DNA from: an uncultured Eubacteriales bacterium
Lineage (GTDB): Bacteria; Bacillota; Clostridia; Oscillospirales; Acutalibacteraceae
DNA: 25,529 nt
Direction: 5' to 3'
Assembly (NCBI GenBank): GCA_900319655.1
Contig: ONPH01000004.1
Location: 1 to 25,529 of the forward strand
Each line of letters begins with the position of its first letter. Within the stretch, counting starts at the first letter, position 1. Shown piece after piece: positions 6,216-14,937 of this stretch. The position numbers and the translations under genes are program-made. The notes beneath the pieces were generated by a model. The model ran no database searches. It saw nothing but the letters and a program-made list of their open reading frames with translations, and had not been told where the DNA came from.

Positions 6216-8582
6216 TTATCTCAAATTAACGTTGATACCCTTAAGGTTCTCGATTACCTTGTCCATTACAGCCTGAACCTCGGCGGATGAAAGCGTGCGC
6301 TCTGAGGATGAAAATTCGAACCTGATTGTAATGCTGTGGAACAGCTCGGTGTCGTAGGTGTCCACAATCTTTACATTCTTAAGAATTTCCGTACCCTCGT
6401 TCTTCCAGCACTGTGAAAGGTCGCTGAACAACACTCCCGAGGGAACAACAACCGACAAATCATAGTCCATTGGCGGGAATTTTGACGGCTCGTCGTAGAT
6501 GATTGAAGCGTTCTTCTTGTCCGCAAACGCCTGCATATCAACCTCAGCGAATACAATCGCAGCCTTTTTGTCGAGCTTCTTGCCGACTACAGGGTGAACG
6601 ATACCGATTTTACCGATTACCTCGCCGTCGAGTATAATCGAGTTGAGGTTAACAGGGTGTTCATAGCCGTGAATTGCCTCGGCGGTTTTGAATTCAAGCT
6701 GCTTGTGCTTGAGATCGTCAGTGATAACCGCGAGGATGTCGCGGAGCTCAAAGTACAAATCGCGAACGTCCTTAACCTTGCTGAACAGCGAGATTGCGAG
6801 CTTTTTCTTCTCGATACAGAGGTTGTTCTCGTCCATACCCTCGACAACTCTGCCGATTTCGAAGATACCGAACTCGGGAGCGTAGCCCTTGTTGACGTTG
6901 AGCTGGCAAAGCTGTGTGGGGATCATTGAGTTTCTGATTGTCTCGATGTTCGGGTTAGTGGCGTTAGCAAGCTTGATGTTCGGCTCAACCTCAATTCCGA
7001 GCTCCTTAAGCTCGTCATAATACGCCCAAACGTAGGAATGAAGCTCGTGAAGGCTGTAACGCTTAACGAGGATGTCCTTGATTTTGTCCTCGTTCTCCTT
7101 GACAACATCCATTCTGACAGGATAGAGCGGAGAACGTGTGGTGTTAACGTCAAAGTTATCGTAGCCGTAAATTCGGGTGATTTCCTCGATGATGTCCGCC
7201 TTAATGGTAACGTCCTTTGTAGCTCTCCAAGAGGGAACTACAACGTCGAAGTTGTCGCCGTCGAGCTCAGCCTTAAAGCCGAGGCTTGTGAGGGTTTTGA
7301 GGATGGTGTCGTTGTCAATCTCAATTCCCGTATAGCGGTCAACAAACGCCTTGTCAAAACTCAGCTCAACCGTGTCGTACTTGTAAGCGTACTCGTCGGT
7401 GAGGGCTGATACCACCTGCACTCCGCCGTCGTACTGCTTAAGGAGATACAAAAATCTCGCGATTGCAGGAACGGTGAGCTCAGGATCAAGGCTCTTTTCG
7501 TAACGCATTGAAGCGTCGGTGCGGTGAGCCAGACGAACCGTTGATTTGCGGATTGAAGCCGCGTCAAAGGTGGCGGATTCAAGCGTGAGGGTTGTGGTGT
7601 CATCTACGATTTCGGAGTCAAGTCCGCCCATAATACCCGCGATGGCAACAGGCTGGTCGCCGTTGCAAATCATCAGGGTGTTTTCGTCGATATTTCTCTC
7701 GACCTCGTCGAGGGTTTTGAAGGTGAAGGGCTTGTCAAAGCGCTTAATTCTGATTTTTTCAACCTTGCGCGAATCGAAAGCGTGCATGGGCTGTCCCATT
7801 TCGAGCATGAGGTAGTTGGTGAGGTCGGCAAGCAGGTTAATGCCCCTCATTCCGCAGTAGAACAGGCGGATTCTCATATTAACAGGGCTCACGCTCTTGG
7901 TGATGTTCTCAACTTGCAAACAGCTATAGCGGTAGCAAAGGGGATCCTCAATCTTCAAATCGACCTTTTTAAGACCGTCGTACGCCTTTAAGTCCTCAAC
8001 TCCGAGGGGTTTGAGCTCTCTGCCTGCGAGAGCTGCAAACTCACGCGCGATACCGTAATGTCCCCAGAGGTCGGGGCGGTTTGTAAGCGACTTGTTGTCT
8101 ACCTCAAACACAATATCGTCAATCTCGTAAATATCCTTTAAATCCGCGCCGTTGGGAACGTCGTCGGTGATTTCCATAATTCCTGAGTTGTCGTCGCTGA
8201 TACCGAGCTCAGCCTCGCTGCAGCACATACCGTATGACATATTACCTGCGAGCGGACGCGGAGCAATCTCAATCTCTCCGATTTTAGCACCTACCTTGGC
8301 AAACGCGGTTTTCATACCTACTCTTACGTTAGGCGCGCCGCATACAACGTCGGTAAGCTCAGCCTCGCCTGTGTCAACCTTTAAAAGGTGAAGCTTTTTT
8401 GAGTCGGGGTGATTTTCAACGGATTTAATCTCGGCAACAACAACGCCGCTCAAATCCGAGCCCTTAAAGAGAATCTCGTTCTCTACCTCGGCGGTAGAAA
8501 GCGAAAATTTATGGATTAATTCCAGCTTGTCAAGACCTGTAAAGTCAACAAAGTCCGAAATCCAATTCATTGATAAAAACAT
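6216..8582 (-). CDS. pheT: Phenylalanyl-tRNA synthetase beta subunit
   Basis: The 788-residue beta subunit of the (alpha-beta)2 enzyme that charges tRNA-Phe. Domains in order are an N-terminal EMAP-like tRNA-binding fold (about 40-150; VVVAEIKSVENHPDSKKLHL), the B3/4 editing domain (about 200-400; LTNYLMLEMGQPMHAFD at about 256-272), the B5 region, the catalytic-like core (about 480-680), and the C-terminal anticodon-binding domain. The length is normal and I see no break. GGGAGGT stands 7 bases before the ATG at 8580-8582; an internal Met at residue 5 is less well placed. It starts 15 bases after the pheS stop, in one operon under the T-box. Confidence 0.97.
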   Translation of the reverse strand: MFLSMNWISDFVDFTGLDKLELIHKFSLSTAEVENEILFKGSDLSGVVVAEIKSVENHPDSKKLHLLKVDTGEAELTDVVCGAPNVRVGMKTAFAKVGAKIGEIEIAPRPLAGNMSYGMCCSEAELGISDDNSGIMEITDDVPNGADLKDIYEIDDIVFEVDNKSLTNRPDLWGHYGIAREFAALAGRELKPLGVEDLKAYDGLKKVDLKIEDPLCYRYSCLQVENITKSVSPVNMRIRLFYCGMRGINLLADLTNYLMLEMGQPMHAFDSRKVEKIRIKRFDKPFTFKTLDEVERNIDENTLMICNGDQPVAIAGIMGGLDSEIVDDTTTLTLESATFDAASIRKSTVRLAHRTDASMRYEKSLDPELTVPAIARFLYLLKQYDGGVQVVSALTDEYAYKYDTVELSFDKAFVDRYTGIEIDNDTILKTLTSLGFKAELDGDNFDVVVPSWRATKDVTIKADIIEEITRIYGYDNFDVNTTRSPLYPVRMDVVKENEDKIKDILVKRYSLHELHSYVWAYYDELKELGIEVEPNIKLANATNPNIETIRNSMIPTQLCQLNVNKGYAPEFGIFEIGRVVEGMDENNLCIEKKKLAISLFSKVKDVRDLYFELRDILAVITDDLKHKQLEFKTAEAIHGYEHPVNLNSIILDGEVIGKIGIVHPVVGKKLDKKAAIVFAEVDMQAFADKKNASIIYDEPSKFPPMDYDLSVVVPSGVLFSDLSQCWKNEGTEILKNVKIVDTYDTELFHSITIRFEFSSSERTLSSAEVQAVMDKVIENLKGINVNLR

Positions 8583-8597
8583 AGCAGTACCTCCCTA

Positions 8598-9653
8598 TCA
8601 GTTGTCGTCGTCTGTAAACTGAGCAAGCGATTTTAAGTTGCCGCTGTTTAAGTCGCGAATATCCTTAACCTTGTACTTCATCATGGCAAGTCTTGTAAGT
8701 CCGAGACCGAATGCAAAGCCTGTGTACTTTTCTGGGTCAACGCCGCCCTCGCGCAGAACGTTGGGGTGAATCATACCGCAGGGGCAAAGCTCGAGCCATC
8801 CGCTGTGCTTGCACGAGGAACAGCCTGTACCTCCGCAAATTTCGCAGTTGATGTCAAGTTCAAAGCCGGGTTCTACGAACGGGAAAAATCCCGGGCGCAG
8901 ACGAACCTTAACGTCTCTCTGGAAAACCTCGGAAAGCATGGTTTTCATAAAGAAAATCAGGTTGGAAATTGAAATGTCTTTGTCAACCATCATACCCTCC
9001 ATCTGGAAGAAGGTGTTTTCGTGGCTGGCGTCGGTCGCCTCGTTTCTGAAGCAGCGGCCGGGGAAAATAGCCTTAATCGGCACGCCGTTTTCTTCAAGAT
9101 TTTTGCCGTACTTTTTGAGAATGGCGTTCTGAGCCGCGGAGGTCTGCGACTTTAAGAGCTGGCCGTTCTCGAGGTAATATGTGTCCTGCATATCGCGCGC
9201 AGGGTGGTGCTTGGGAATATTAACCGACTCAAAGCACTCGTAGTCGGTAACAACCTCGGGGTAATCCTCAACGGTAAAGCCCATCGACTTAAAAATGGTC
9301 TCGCACTGGCGCTGAACCAGTGTGATCGGATGATACGAACCCCTTGTAAGGTCGGCAGGAGCGGTGATGTCAAACTTCGGCATAGCGTTGATTTCAGCCT
9401 CAATCTGGAGCTTTTTCAGCTCCTCTACCCTCTCCTCAATCCTCTTTGCAGCGGCAGCCTTTAGCTTGTTAACCTCTGCGCCGAAGGTCTTTTTCTCATC
9501 GTTTGAAAGGTTCTTCATACCCTTTAACAGAGCGGTGATACTTCCCTTTTTGCCGAGGTACTCTACCCTTGCCTTGTCAAGCTCGGAAAGATCCTTGGCG
9601 CTTGCGAGCTTTTGCCTGATTTCTTCTCTCAGGACTTCAATTTTGTTGTCCAT
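8598..9653 (-). CDS. pheS: Phenylalanyl-tRNA synthetase alpha subunit
   Basis: The 351-residue catalytic subunit that makes Phe-AMP and transfers Phe to tRNA. The N-terminal ~85 residues form the coiled-coil arm. Class II motif 2 is seen as FPGRCFRNEATDASHENTFFQ (about 200-221) and motif 3 as GFAFGLGLTRLAMMKY near the end. A CEICGGTGCSSC cysteine cluster precedes the CGMIHPNVL segment. AGGAGG lies 8 bases before the ATG. The gene follows a phenylalanine T-box and heads the pheS-pheT operon. Confidence 0.97.
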   Translation of the reverse strand: MDNKIEVLREEIRQKLASAKDLSELDKARVEYLGKKGSITALLKGMKNLSNDEKKTFGAEVNKLKAAAAKRIEERVEELKKLQIEAEINAMPKFDITAPADLTRGSYHPITLVQRQCETIFKSMGFTVEDYPEVVTDYECFESVNIPKHHPARDMQDTYYLENGQLLKSQTSAAQNAILKKYGKNLEENGVPIKAIFPGRCFRNEATDASHENTFFQMEGMMVDKDISISNLIFFMKTMLSEVFQRDVKVRLRPGFFPFVEPGFELDINCEICGGTGCSSCKHSGWLELCPCGMIHPNVLREGGVDPEKYTGFAFGLGLTRLAMMKYKVKDIRDLNSGNLKSLAQFTDDDN

Positions 9654-9765
9654 GCTTTTTCCTCCTATATTTTAAACGTTTCCTAAGCTCTTATTGAACC
9701 ACCCTTTTTGTTCTCGACTGAAAACATCAAGTGAATTTAACGTTTTTAATTTTAAAATCTTAAAT

Positions 9766-10049
9766 AGACAAAAGCCCCTGCACGCATAAGCGTACAGGGA
9801 CGAATTTCTCCGTGGTACCACCCTGATTCCCGTTTTATACTAACTCCTGATAGAAATTAGTATTAAGGGCTCTCATCGGACATATAACGATGTCAGCCGT
9901 CAGAGCCTACTGCTGTTTCAGCCCTGCCACTCGGGAGCGAACTTCACATCAATCCGCAATAACGCGCTTTCAGCCGCCGACGCGCCTCTCTTTTAATGCG
10001 GTGCTTAACGCTACTCTCTCCGTCGCTGTGTTTAAGAAGTATAGCACTA
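9766..10049 (-). promoter_or_regulatory. Phenylalanine T-box leader of pheST
   Basis: This minus-strand leader senses uncharged tRNA-Phe and antiterminates pheST. The T-box sequence AGGGTGGTACCACG lies at 9811-9824, within the antiterminator. The 5' part has the AGAGAGTAG stem I element near 10010. The specifier loop reads GAAG-TTC-GC, with the TTC (Phe) codon at 9939-9941, followed by the usual CCGAGT. The competing terminator is at 9776-9799. Specifier, gene and leader class agree. About 115 bases of AT-rich DNA lie between the terminator and pheS. Confidence 0.95.
9768..9799 (-). terminator. Terminator of the pheS T-box
   Basis: On the minus strand CCCTGTACGC and GCGTGCAGGG form a 10-bp stem (9790-9799 with 9776-9785), with one U-G wobble and a 4-base loop. 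GCTTTTGT follows. Its left arm competes with the antiterminator that contains the T-box. Confidence 0.85.
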
Positions 10050-10055
10050 AATTAT

Positions 10056-10084
10056 ATAATACCACTGTTTTTTTGATTTTGCAA
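10056..10084 (-). promoter_or_regulatory. Promoter of the pheST T-box transcript
   Basis: On the minus strand, TTGCAA (10079-10084), a 17-base spacer and TATTAT (10056-10061) precede the T-box leader. An overlapping TATAAT lies a few bases downstream at a longer spacing. Transcription should start near 10049. Confidence 0.7.
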
Positions 10085-10120
10085 GGGTTTGAGCAAATTA
10101 AATTGCCCGGTCATAGATTA

Positions 10121-11062
10121 TTACGCCTTATTGAATTTTTCCTTAGGCTGCTTGCAGCGCGGGCAGCGCCAATCGTCGGGCAAGTCCTCAAATGCAACGC
10201 CGTCGTGCTCGGCAGGGTCATAAACATAGCCGCAGATTGAGCAGATATAAATGCCTGTCGCCTCCTGCTCCGTAAAATCAATATCGGGAAAGATAGTCTC
10301 GACGGGATTGTCCAAGTCAATCACGCGCTTTGCCTCAAGATTCTCATAGCCCTGCGGAGTGTGAGTTCCGCAGTAAACGGTCGGATGGTTGCGGACAAAC
10401 TCGCGCACACGGCCGAGGGTTGTGAGCGCGTCTTGAAGATTGTCAAATACAACAGACTGCTTGTTCTCATAGAGCGCCTCGTCAACATAGGTGATATCGC
10501 CGTGGAGCATATAGAAAAGACCGCCGTCCTCAACTACAACAATGCTGTTGCCCTTGGTATGACCCTTCGCCTTGATAAAATAAATGCCGTCTTGAATCTT
10601 CTGGCTTTCGGGGAAATTATAGTACGCACCGTCGGTAAAGGTAACGGGAACGATATTGTCAATACCCTGTAATTCAGCCGCGTCAAGCTCATCGGCGTTG
10701 ACATAAATTTTCGCGTTCGGAAATGACTTTAACTCGCCCGAATGGTCGTTGTGCCTGTGGGTGAGTAATATTTTCGTCACCTGCTCGGGCTTATAGCCCA
10801 GATTGCGAAACGCCTCCATATAGCTGCAAATATCCTTGCCGGTATATGCGGCAACCTCCTTGTCGGGCTTTTCCTCGGGAGTGCCTGCGGGAAGTCCGGT
10901 ATCTACCAAAATCACCTCATCGCCTGTGTCAATCAGATAGTTTTGCAGACTTCCGCGGAAACGGATATCCATGCTGTACTTCTCGGGGCCTTCCTCGCCG
11001 CCGAACGCGAACAGCTGTGAATAGAATCCGTCTTTTCTGAATTTTACCGCTTTAATTTCCAT
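10121..11062 (-). CDS. Metallo-beta-lactamase-fold protein fused to rubredoxin
   Basis: A 313-residue cytosolic redox protein. Residues of about 1-260 are an MBL fold with a full metal set: THRHNDHSG (His102, His104, Asp106, His107), LHGD for the bridging Asp and CGTHTP for a last His. The final ~43 residues are a complete rubredoxin with CSICGY and CPRC iron ligands. Unlike the usual rubredoxin-linked flavodiiron proteins, there is no flavodoxin domain, and the metal motif is HxHxDH instead of HxExD. AAGGAGG sits 6 bases before the ATG chosen at 11060-11062; an in-frame ATG at 11095 lies inside gpx and is rejected. It follows gpx by 11 bases, suggesting a shared role in peroxide or oxygen defence. 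The substrate is unknown. Confidence 0.9.
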   Translation of the reverse strand: MEIKAVKFRKDGFYSQLFAFGGEEGPEKYSMDIRFRGSLQNYLIDTGDEVILVDTGLPAGTPEEKPDKEVAAYTGKDICSYMEAFRNLGYKPEQVTKILLTHRHNDHSGELKSFPNAKIYVNADELDAAELQGIDNIVPVTFTDGAYYNFPESQKIQDGIYFIKAKGHTKGNSIVVVEDGGLFYMLHGDITYVDEALYENKQSVVFDNLQDALTTLGRVREFVRNHPTVYCGTHTPQGYENLEAKRVIDLDNPVETIFPDIDFTEQEATGIYICSICGYVYDPAEHDGVAFEDLPDDWRCPRCKQPKEKFNKA

Positions 11063-11073
11063 TGTGTGCCTCC

Positions 11074-11613
11074 TTATAAAAGTGCTTTTATGCACGCCTC
11101 AACCTCTGCCATATCGGCAGTGGGCTCAAAACGCGCAGATACATTTCCGTCACGGTCAACAATAAACTTTGTAAAGTTCCACTTGATGTCGGATTTTTTA
11201 TCCCAGTCGGGATCGGCTTTTGCCAGCATATCCGCAAGCAGCGCGGAGAGCTTGTGTTCACCAAAGCCCTCAAAGCCCTTTTGAGCCTTCAGGTAGGTAT
11301 AAAGCGGCAGCTCGTTTTCTCCGTTGACGTCCGCCTTTTTCATCTGCGGAAAGGTTGTGTTGTAATGCAGCGTGCAGAACTCGTGAATTTCATCATCCGA
11401 GCCCGGAGCCTGTCCGCCGAACTGATTGCAGGGAATGTCCAGAATTTCAAGTCCCTGTTCGTGATAATCTTTGTACATCTGCTCAATCGGCGCGTACTGA
11501 GGAGTAAAGCCGCAGCCTGTGGCTGTGTTGACAATCATAATTACCTTGCCCTTGTATTCAGACAGGTCAAGCTCTCCGCCCTTGGCGGTTTTTACTTTGT
11601 AATCGTAAATCAT
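11074..11613 (-). CDS. gpx: Glutathione peroxidase-family thiol peroxidase
   Basis: A 179-residue cytosolic peroxidase that reduces H2O2 or organic peroxides; in bacteria like this the reductant is usually thioredoxin. The active-site stretch [12 protein letters not shown] places the peroxidatic Cys at 34. It is followed by [10 protein letters not shown] (Gln68) and KWNFTKF with the Trp and Asn of the catalytic tetrad. The residue aligned with mammalian selenocysteine is Cys (codon TGC). Length is normal and there is no signal peptide. CAGGAGA lies upstream of the ATG. A consensus promoter (11646-11674) precedes it. It is first of two genes, with the MBL-rubredoxin protein next. Confidence 0.95.
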   Translation of the reverse strand: MIYDYKVKTAKGGELDLSEYKGKVIMIVNTATGCGFTPQYAPIEQMYKDYHEQGLEILDIPCNQFGGQAPGSDDEIHEFCTLHYNTTFPQMKKADVNGENELPLYTYLKAQKGFEGFGEHKLSALLADMLAKADPDWDKKSDIKWNFTKFIVDRDGNVSARFEPTADMAEVEACIKALL

Positions 11614-11645
11614 AGTTTTTCTCCTGTTTAATTTTTTATAAAAAT

Positions 11646-11674
11646 ATTATATTAATTCGCTGCGGCAATGTCAA
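11646..11674 (-). promoter_or_regulatory. Consensus promoter of the gpx / MBL-rubredoxin operon
   Basis: On the minus strand TTGACA (11669-11674), 17 bases and TATAAT (11646-11651) match the sigma-A consensus exactly, in the gap after the yczE-like stop and before gpx. No obvious PerR-type palindrome overlaps it. Confidence 0.9.
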
Positions 11675-11684
11675 GATTTAGAAA

Positions 11685-12335
11685 TCACTTCGAACCCGCT
11701 GTTAATATTTTTTGAGCGACGTGTTTGTTAAAAAACGTTATCAGCGGTCCCATAAAGAACGCGGTAATTATTGTTCCTATGCCGACAGAGCCGAGAATTT
11801 GCTCTATGTTCTGCCCCGAAGCAAACAGCAGCGCAACACCTGCCGCTACACAGACAAAATCGCAAATCACACGGCAGAACGCGAACTTTATTTTACTCTG
11901 CCGCTGCGACCAAATCAGCGCCACAGCGTCGTAGGTTGAAACGCCCAAATCCGCGGTAAAATACAGCGACGATGAAAGGCAGAGGATTACAATCGCGACC
12001 AGCAAAATAACTATCCTCAGCCAAAGCGGAGCACCGGGCATCAGCCTTTCGCACACGCCCTGCGAAAACTCCACGATATATCCGAGCAGAAACAGGTTTA
12101 TAAATGTGGCTATACCGATTTTTTTACGGTCAAAAATAAGCGCGAAAAGCAGCAGTACGGCGTTAACAATCACGTACAGCGTACCGAAACGGATTGGAAT
12201 AACCGCGTCAAGTCCGCTCATCAGGGATTGAAACGGATCGACGCCGAGCGCGGCAAACTTAAACATTCCGACGCTTACGCCGCACAGCGCCACGCCGAAC
12301 ACGCTCATAATAATTCGTTTGACTAATTTATTCAT
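11685..12335 (-). CDS. YczE/YitT-type integral membrane protein
   Basis: A 216-residue membrane protein with about five hydrophobic segments: residues near 8-30, 45-67, 76-95, 104-128 and 155-205. The family signature SVGMFKFAALGVDPFQSL lies near the start and its repeat-like YFTADLGVSTYDAVAL in the second half, which fits the duplicated YczE/YyaS/YitT architecture. Homologues are widespread but their transported or sensed compound is mostly unknown. The ATG is preceded by AGGTG, 4 bases after the metallophosphoesterase stop, so the two are coupled. No terminator is obvious after it before the gpx promoter. Confidence 0.85.
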   Translation of the reverse strand: MNKLVKRIIMSVFGVALCGVSVGMFKFAALGVDPFQSLMSGLDAVIPIRFGTLYVIVNAVLLLFALIFDRKKIGIATFINLFLLGYIVEFSQGVCERLMPGAPLWLRIVILLVAIVILCLSSSLYFTADLGVSTYDAVALIWSQRQSKIKFAFCRVICDFVCVAAGVALLFASGQNIEQILGSVGIGTIITAFFMGPLITFFNKHVAQKILTAGSK

Positions 12336-12339
12336 ACAC

Positions 12340-12936
12340 TCACCTGCCGTCTATATCAAAAATGCAGTATTCATACGCGTTAATAACCGTTGTAACGCCC
12401 TTGGCGCAAATCTGCGGAATTCTGAAATCATAATTGCGGTGGATATGGCCGTGGATAAAATACTGCGGATTGTATTTTTCCATCAGAGCATTGAAGCACT
12501 CAAAGCCCCTGTGGGGAACGGTGTCAAAGTCGTTTAAGCCGCGCGCGGGAGCGTGAGTTAAAAGAATATCAAAGCCGCGGTGCTTTTTGATTGTCAGCCA
12601 CAAACGGCGTATACGGCTTTTCATTTGATTTTCCGTGTACATATATTTGCCGTCGCGGTACTTAAACGAACCGCCCAGCCCGAGAATTCGTATTCCGTTA
12701 TACTCGACAACCGTATCGTCGGCACATTCGCAGCCCTGAGGCTCTCTGCCGTAGCTGTCGTCGTGGTTTCCGTGAACATAAATCAGCGGACAATGCGCCA
12801 TGGTCACGAGAAATTCCAGATACTCCGGACGTAAATCTCCGCAGGAGAGTATCAAGTCAAATTCGTCGAGCTTGCCCTCTGTGTAGTATTCGTAAAAACG
12901 GTCCGACGGCACATCGGAAACAGCTAAAACCCTCAT
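12340..12936 (-). CDS. Calcineurin-like metallophosphoesterase
   Basis: A 198-residue cytosolic protein of the YfcE/MJ0936-like metallophosphoesterase class. Metal motifs in order are SDV (Asp7), CGDL, GNHDD, THAP and GHIH near the C-terminus. The usual first motif DxH is SDVPS here, so one ligand His is missing; that may alter the metal site or mark a known subgroup. Its ATG overlaps the stop of the upstream ParB-BMP gene by four bases (ATGA), which is typical of translational coupling. Its stop is 4 bases before the YczE-like gene. Substrate is unknown; the BMP neighbour makes a nucleoside or nucleotide link conceivable. Confidence 0.9.
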   Translation of the reverse strand: MRVLAVSDVPSDRFYEYYTEGKLDEFDLILSCGDLRPEYLEFLVTMAHCPLIYVHGNHDDSYGREPQGCECADDTVVEYNGIRILGLGGSFKYRDGKYMYTENQMKSRIRRLWLTIKKHRGFDILLTHAPARGLNDFDTVPHRGFECFNALMEKYNPQYFIHGHIHRNYDFRIPQICAKGVTTVINAYEYCIFDIDGR

Positions 12937-14873
12937 TTTACAATCTCCGTTTTCTGCTTTGCCTGTCCGATTCCAACCATATCTACGGTTTTTTGTCCGA
13001 TAACAGTCAAATCCTCATAACCGGGGATATCACCGATTACGTTATCCACCAAAAAGTCCATTCTGATAATCTGTTCAAGGTTCAGCTCATGCTGCCTCGC
13101 GCCGATTACCTCGCCGCTTTGAGTGTAAAACGGCGTCAAAAACGGCTTGCCTGCTCCGCTGATTATGCTGTTGCGGAAGAAGTCGGCATAACGTCTTGAC
13201 GGGAGTGGAAGCGCAGGCGCGTATTCGATATCCACAACTCCTGCGGACATTCCCCAGTAATAATTGAGGGCGCGTGCGGTATTGATATACTCGCTCTTGA
13301 TGGTCTTGTCGAGCGCGGCGCGGATAATTTTTTCATAATAAATGCCCCATTTCCAGACAGGCACGGCGAGCAGCTCAGTTTTTTCGTTTGTAATGTGCGA
13401 CAGCCCGAAGGAGCTTCGCGTGTCCTCTCTGAACCGTGCGGTGTCCTGAGATGAGATAAGGTGGATATGCTTTTCACGAAGCGACCGCGCCGCTTCCTCA
13501 ACGCCCTTTACGGACGACCATTCCAGATAAACCTTTGTTCCGGGATGCGCCATTTGAGCGCCGAGCGCAAAGGCGTTGATACCTGCAATCTGTCCGTAAA
13601 TCGGATAATCGCAAACATAGCCCAGCCTGCCGCTTGTCGTCAGCGTACCTGCGAGCACTCCGAGGATAAACTTTGCCTCGTACATTCGCGTGTAGTAGGT
13701 GCGCACATATCGGTGCGAAATATTCAGTGAACAGTTCATTATAACCGTTTCCGGGTAGCTTACCGCGGCGCGCAGGGAAGCCTGCAGCATACGCGGCGAC
13801 GTGGTAAAAATCAGCGTATTTCTGTCGGAAATTGCCTTTTCCAGAACTTCATACTGACGGCTTTCGTCCTCGCAAAGATAAACCGAGGTTTCAACCCTGC
13901 TGCCGAGAACCGTCTGCGCGTACTGTCTGCCGTTCTCGTGGTCGCTTACCCAGCCGGACTTTTCAGGCGGAACGTCATAGATAAACGCCGCCTTCAGCAC
14001 GGCAGGCTTTGCCTTCGGCAGCACCATTGACAGCACCGACTGCTTTTTCTCCTCAGTCGGCTCAGGCTTTAGCTCAATCGCTTCGTTCTCGTCCTCCAAG
14101 GCGATTTCTTCCCACATTTTTTTGAGGTTCATTCGGATTTCAGCGCTGTTTGCGTTTTCAAGCGCTGAATAGCCGTAAATTTCCATATAATTGAGCATGG
14201 CGTCGCCTACGGTGATTTTCAGCTTTTTTCCGCCAAGCGCGGTGTACTGCTGCTCAAAAAGATAGTATGCGCCCGAAAACCTGCGCTGCTCATCAACGCT
14301 CCACCACTCGCCGTAGGATTTACCCATAGCGCGCATGAGCTCGCGGTAGCTTCCGCGCTTTGTCAGTTCAATATAGTTGATTTTACTGTAGCGGTTAAAC
14401 TCGAGATACTCGAAATACTTTTCCACTTCCTCGCTGCCGTCCCTTTCGGGGAGTATACGTATAACCTCGGCAGCGGCGCTGTAAGCTCCGCAGTATTTCA
14501 GCACGCTGACGCGCTTGTTACCCTCCTCAACATAGTAGCGGTTTAAGTATTCATAGACCTTTATCGGGTCGCGGATGCCTTCGCTCAAATGCGAGCGGTA
14601 CAGCGCCTCCCATTTATCGGCAAACTCCGTGCCCTCATCCAGAAGCGGCAAAAAGCTTTTGGAAAACGCGCTGACACGTCCGCCTGTTTTTGTGCCGACA
14701 ACAAACCACATCGGAATTTGCACCACGCCGACGCGGATACCTGTCAGAGCTTTTTCGGGCGGAACAATCTCGTCCAGTACTGGTAAATACGGGTTGATAT
14801 TTTCGGCAACGGCGCTGCGGTATTCCTTTTGTCCGAGCTTTAACGCTTCTTTATAATATAATTCCCGTGGCAT
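12933..14873 (-). CDS. Large cytosolic fusion of a ParB-like domain and a BMP/PnrA substrate-binding fold
   Basis: A 646-residue protein with no signal peptide or lipobox. Residues of about 45-135 resemble a ParB/sulfiredoxin fold: GIRDPIKVYEYLNRYYVEEG, then GNKRVSVLKY. Residues of about 290-520 resemble the BMP (PnrA/Med) family of nucleoside-binding proteins: KAAFIYDVPPEKSGW, GRQYAQ, IMNCS and LGYVCDYPIYGQIAGINAFALGAQ. Between them is a charged linker (about 265-285). BMP proteins are normally exported lipoproteins of ABC importers, so a cytosolic copy with no transporter genes beside it suggests a ligand sensor. AGGAGA lies 6 bases before the ATG. It is first of a coupled trio with the phosphoesterase and the YczE-like protein. 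Function is not established. Confidence 0.85.
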   Translation of the reverse strand: MPRELYYKEALKLGQKEYRSAVAENINPYLPVLDEIVPPEKALTGIRVGVVQIPMWFVVGTKTGGRVSAFSKSFLPLLDEGTEFADKWEALYRSHLSEGIRDPIKVYEYLNRYYVEEGNKRVSVLKYCGAYSAAAEVIRILPERDGSEEVEKYFEYLEFNRYSKINYIELTKRGSYRELMRAMGKSYGEWWSVDEQRRFSGAYYLFEQQYTALGGKKLKITVGDAMLNYMEIYGYSALENANSAEIRMNLKKMWEEIALEDENEAIELKPEPTEEKKQSVLSMVLPKAKPAVLKAAFIYDVPPEKSGWVSDHENGRQYAQTVLGSRVETSVYLCEDESRQYEVLEKAISDRNTLIFTTSPRMLQASLRAAVSYPETVIMNCSLNISHRYVRTYYTRMYEAKFILGVLAGTLTTSGRLGYVCDYPIYGQIAGINAFALGAQMAHPGTKVYLEWSSVKGVEEAARSLREKHIHLISSQDTARFREDTRSSFGLSHITNEKTELLAVPVWKWGIYYEKIIRAALDKTIKSEYINTARALNYYWGMSAGVVDIEYAPALPLPSRRYADFFRNSIISGAGKPFLTPFYTQSGEVIGARQHELNLEQIIRMDFLVDNVIGDIPGYEDLTVIGQKTVDMVGIGQAKQKTEIVK

Positions 14874-14891
14874 TGTTCTCTCCTATTGCAG

Positions 14892-14920
14892 AAAAGCTCC
14901 GTGCTTAGCATGGAGCTTTT
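14892..14920 (-). terminator. Terminator at the end of the sugar operon
   Basis: AAAAGCTCCGTGC (14892-14904) and GCATGGAGCTTTT (14908-14920) form a 13-bp stem with one wobble and a 3-base loop. T runs occur on both sides. It lies 17 bases beyond the GH2 stop and ends that operon before the ParB-BMP gene. Confidence 0.85.
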
Positions 14921-14937
14921 TACGGTTATGTAATTGC

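Noticed and set aside
9811..10040. A tRNA-like structured region upstream of pheS
   Set aside because: The structure and the AGGGTGGTACC motif are those of a T-box leader; no acceptor stem or CCA-type end is seen.
11063..11095. Longer start for the MBL-rubredoxin protein at 11095
   Set aside because: It would overlap gpx, and AAGGAGG is correctly placed for the ATG at 11062.
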